Origin: Chryseobacterium sp. POL2
GTDB lineage: Bacteria; Bacteroidota; Bacteroidia; Flavobacteriales; Weeksellaceae
Direction: 5' to 3'
DNA: 64,000 nucleotides
Assembly (NCBI RefSeq): GCF_011058315.1
Contig: NZ_CP049298.1
Location: 1,674,001 to 1,738,000, forward strand
Every line of letters starts with the position of its first letter. Positions within the stretch are counted from its first letter, which is position 1. Positions 63,515-64,000 of the stretch are shown piece by piece. A program made the translations under genes and the position numbers. The notes below the pieces were generated by a model, which was not told the DNA's origin, ran no database searches, and saw only the letters and a program-made list of their open reading frames with translations.

Positions 63515-64000
63515 TTAAGCTTCTGTATTTTCTTCAGCAGCAGCTTCTCCTTCTGCAGGGGCTTCTGTAGTTTCTTCAACTGGTGCGTTAGCAGCTTCTT
63601 CAGCAGCTTTTGCGTCAGCCTCAGCTTGTGCAACTGCAGCCAATCTAGCTTCGTTTACTTTAGCTTCAGCTTCCAAAGCAGCTTTTTTAGCATCGGCTTT
63701 TGCTTTAGCCAAACCTTCAGCTTTACCTTGTACTTTTGATTCTTTACCTTCTACCCAAGCAGCGAATCTCTTCTCAGCTTCAGCTTCATCGAAAGCACCT
63801 TTAGCAACACCACCTTGTAAGTGTTTTTTGTAAAGAGCTCCTTTGTAAGATAAAATTGCTCTAGCAGTATCAGACGGTTGAGCACCTTTGTTTAACCACT
63901 CTACAGCAGCATCAACATCCAAATTGATAGTTGCAGGGTTAGTAATAGGATTGTAAGTACCGATTTTCTCGATGAATTTACCATCTCTCTTAGCTCTTGA
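63515..64000 (-). CDS. rpsP: 30S ribosomal protein S16, 5' end outside the window
   Basis: At least 161 codons seen; the frame is open to the window edge and the N-terminal ~12 residues are missing. Readable S16 parts: SRAKRDGKFIEKIGTYNPITNPATINLD and AAVEWLNKGAQPSDTARAIL. A ~75-residue Ala/Glu/Lys-rich C-terminal extension (AEEAANAPVEETTEAPAEGE) follows, common in Bacteroidota S16. Followed by rimM at 12 bp. Confidence 0.96.
   Translation of the reverse strand, partial: SRAKRDGKFIEKIGTYNPITNPATINLDVDAAVEWLNKGAQPSDTARAILSYKGALYKKHLQGGVAKGAFDEAEAEKRFAAWVEGKESKVQGKAEGLAKAKADAKKAALEAEAKVNEARLAAVAQAEADAKAAEEAANAPVEETTEAPAEGEAAAEENTEA

Overview
The window is a piece of chromosome from a low-GC member of the Bacteroidota, class Flavobacteriia, most likely Weeksellaceae (Chryseobacterium-like). 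The evidence is the promoter style (TTG, 19 bp, TAnnTTTG, seen before several genes), type IX secretion C-terminal domains, a TonB-dependent receptor, DUF4403 and DUF3667 proteins, C-terminally extended ribosomal proteins S16 and L17, and the gene order of the large ribosomal protein cluster. All functions are read from the sequence and from memory of protein families; no database search was run.

Layout. (1) 1-19.86 kb is an accessory island. It opens with a 3'-truncated nuclease/N6-methylase fusion, a DUF6624 protein, an ArdA antirestriction protein and a Tet-like MFS efflux pump whose upstream side is occupied by an IS3-family element. Then follow a Crp/Fnr regulator with a perfect palindromic operator before an NmrA-like SDR gene, a umuD-DUF1801-umuC mutagenesis operon, an Imm45-like immunity protein and an IS256-family element. 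The right part of the island (12.2-19.7 kb) reads as a plasmid backbone: HTH protein, membrane protein, relaxase, MobC-like protein, Toprim primase, an iteron origin (six 21-bp-spaced repeats, an outlying copy and a perfect DnaA box), a Rep_3 initiator, a DUF3853 protein, a protein of unknown function and a tyrosine recombinase. It ends at a sequence resembling the 3' end of a tRNA or tmRNA gene, so it looks like an integrated mobilizable plasmid. The other junction is not visible and probably lies left of the window.

(2) 19.9-32.4 kb is chromosomal, cell-surface oriented: a T9SS cargo with a choice-of-anchor J-like domain, a membrane TPR/LuxR-type regulator, a 2028-residue T9SS beta-helix protein built from five modules, a PI-PLC-like lipase, a secreted protein of unknown function and a DUF4403 protein.

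(3) 32.4-46.4 kb is one leftward 28-gene transcription unit (rplC to rplQ) covering the S10, spc and alpha operons with secY, infA, rpmJ and rpoA. A promoter match lies before rplC; rpsJ is absent from its usual place. Three spacers inside the operon are unusually long or structured.

(4) 46.5-64 kb holds housekeeping and envelope genes: a low-affinity iron permease family protein, a lipoprotein plus a large TPR protein, a DUF3667 protein with an apparent frameshift at its N-terminus, a methyltransferase, a nucleoid-associated protein, a probable metal-uptake operon (CxxCH small membrane protein, TonB receptor, lipoprotein), tig, an M23 peptidase, gpsA, asnS, rimM and the start-truncated rpsP. 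Two GC-rich or structured intergenic repeats lie near 58.7 and 61.0 kb.
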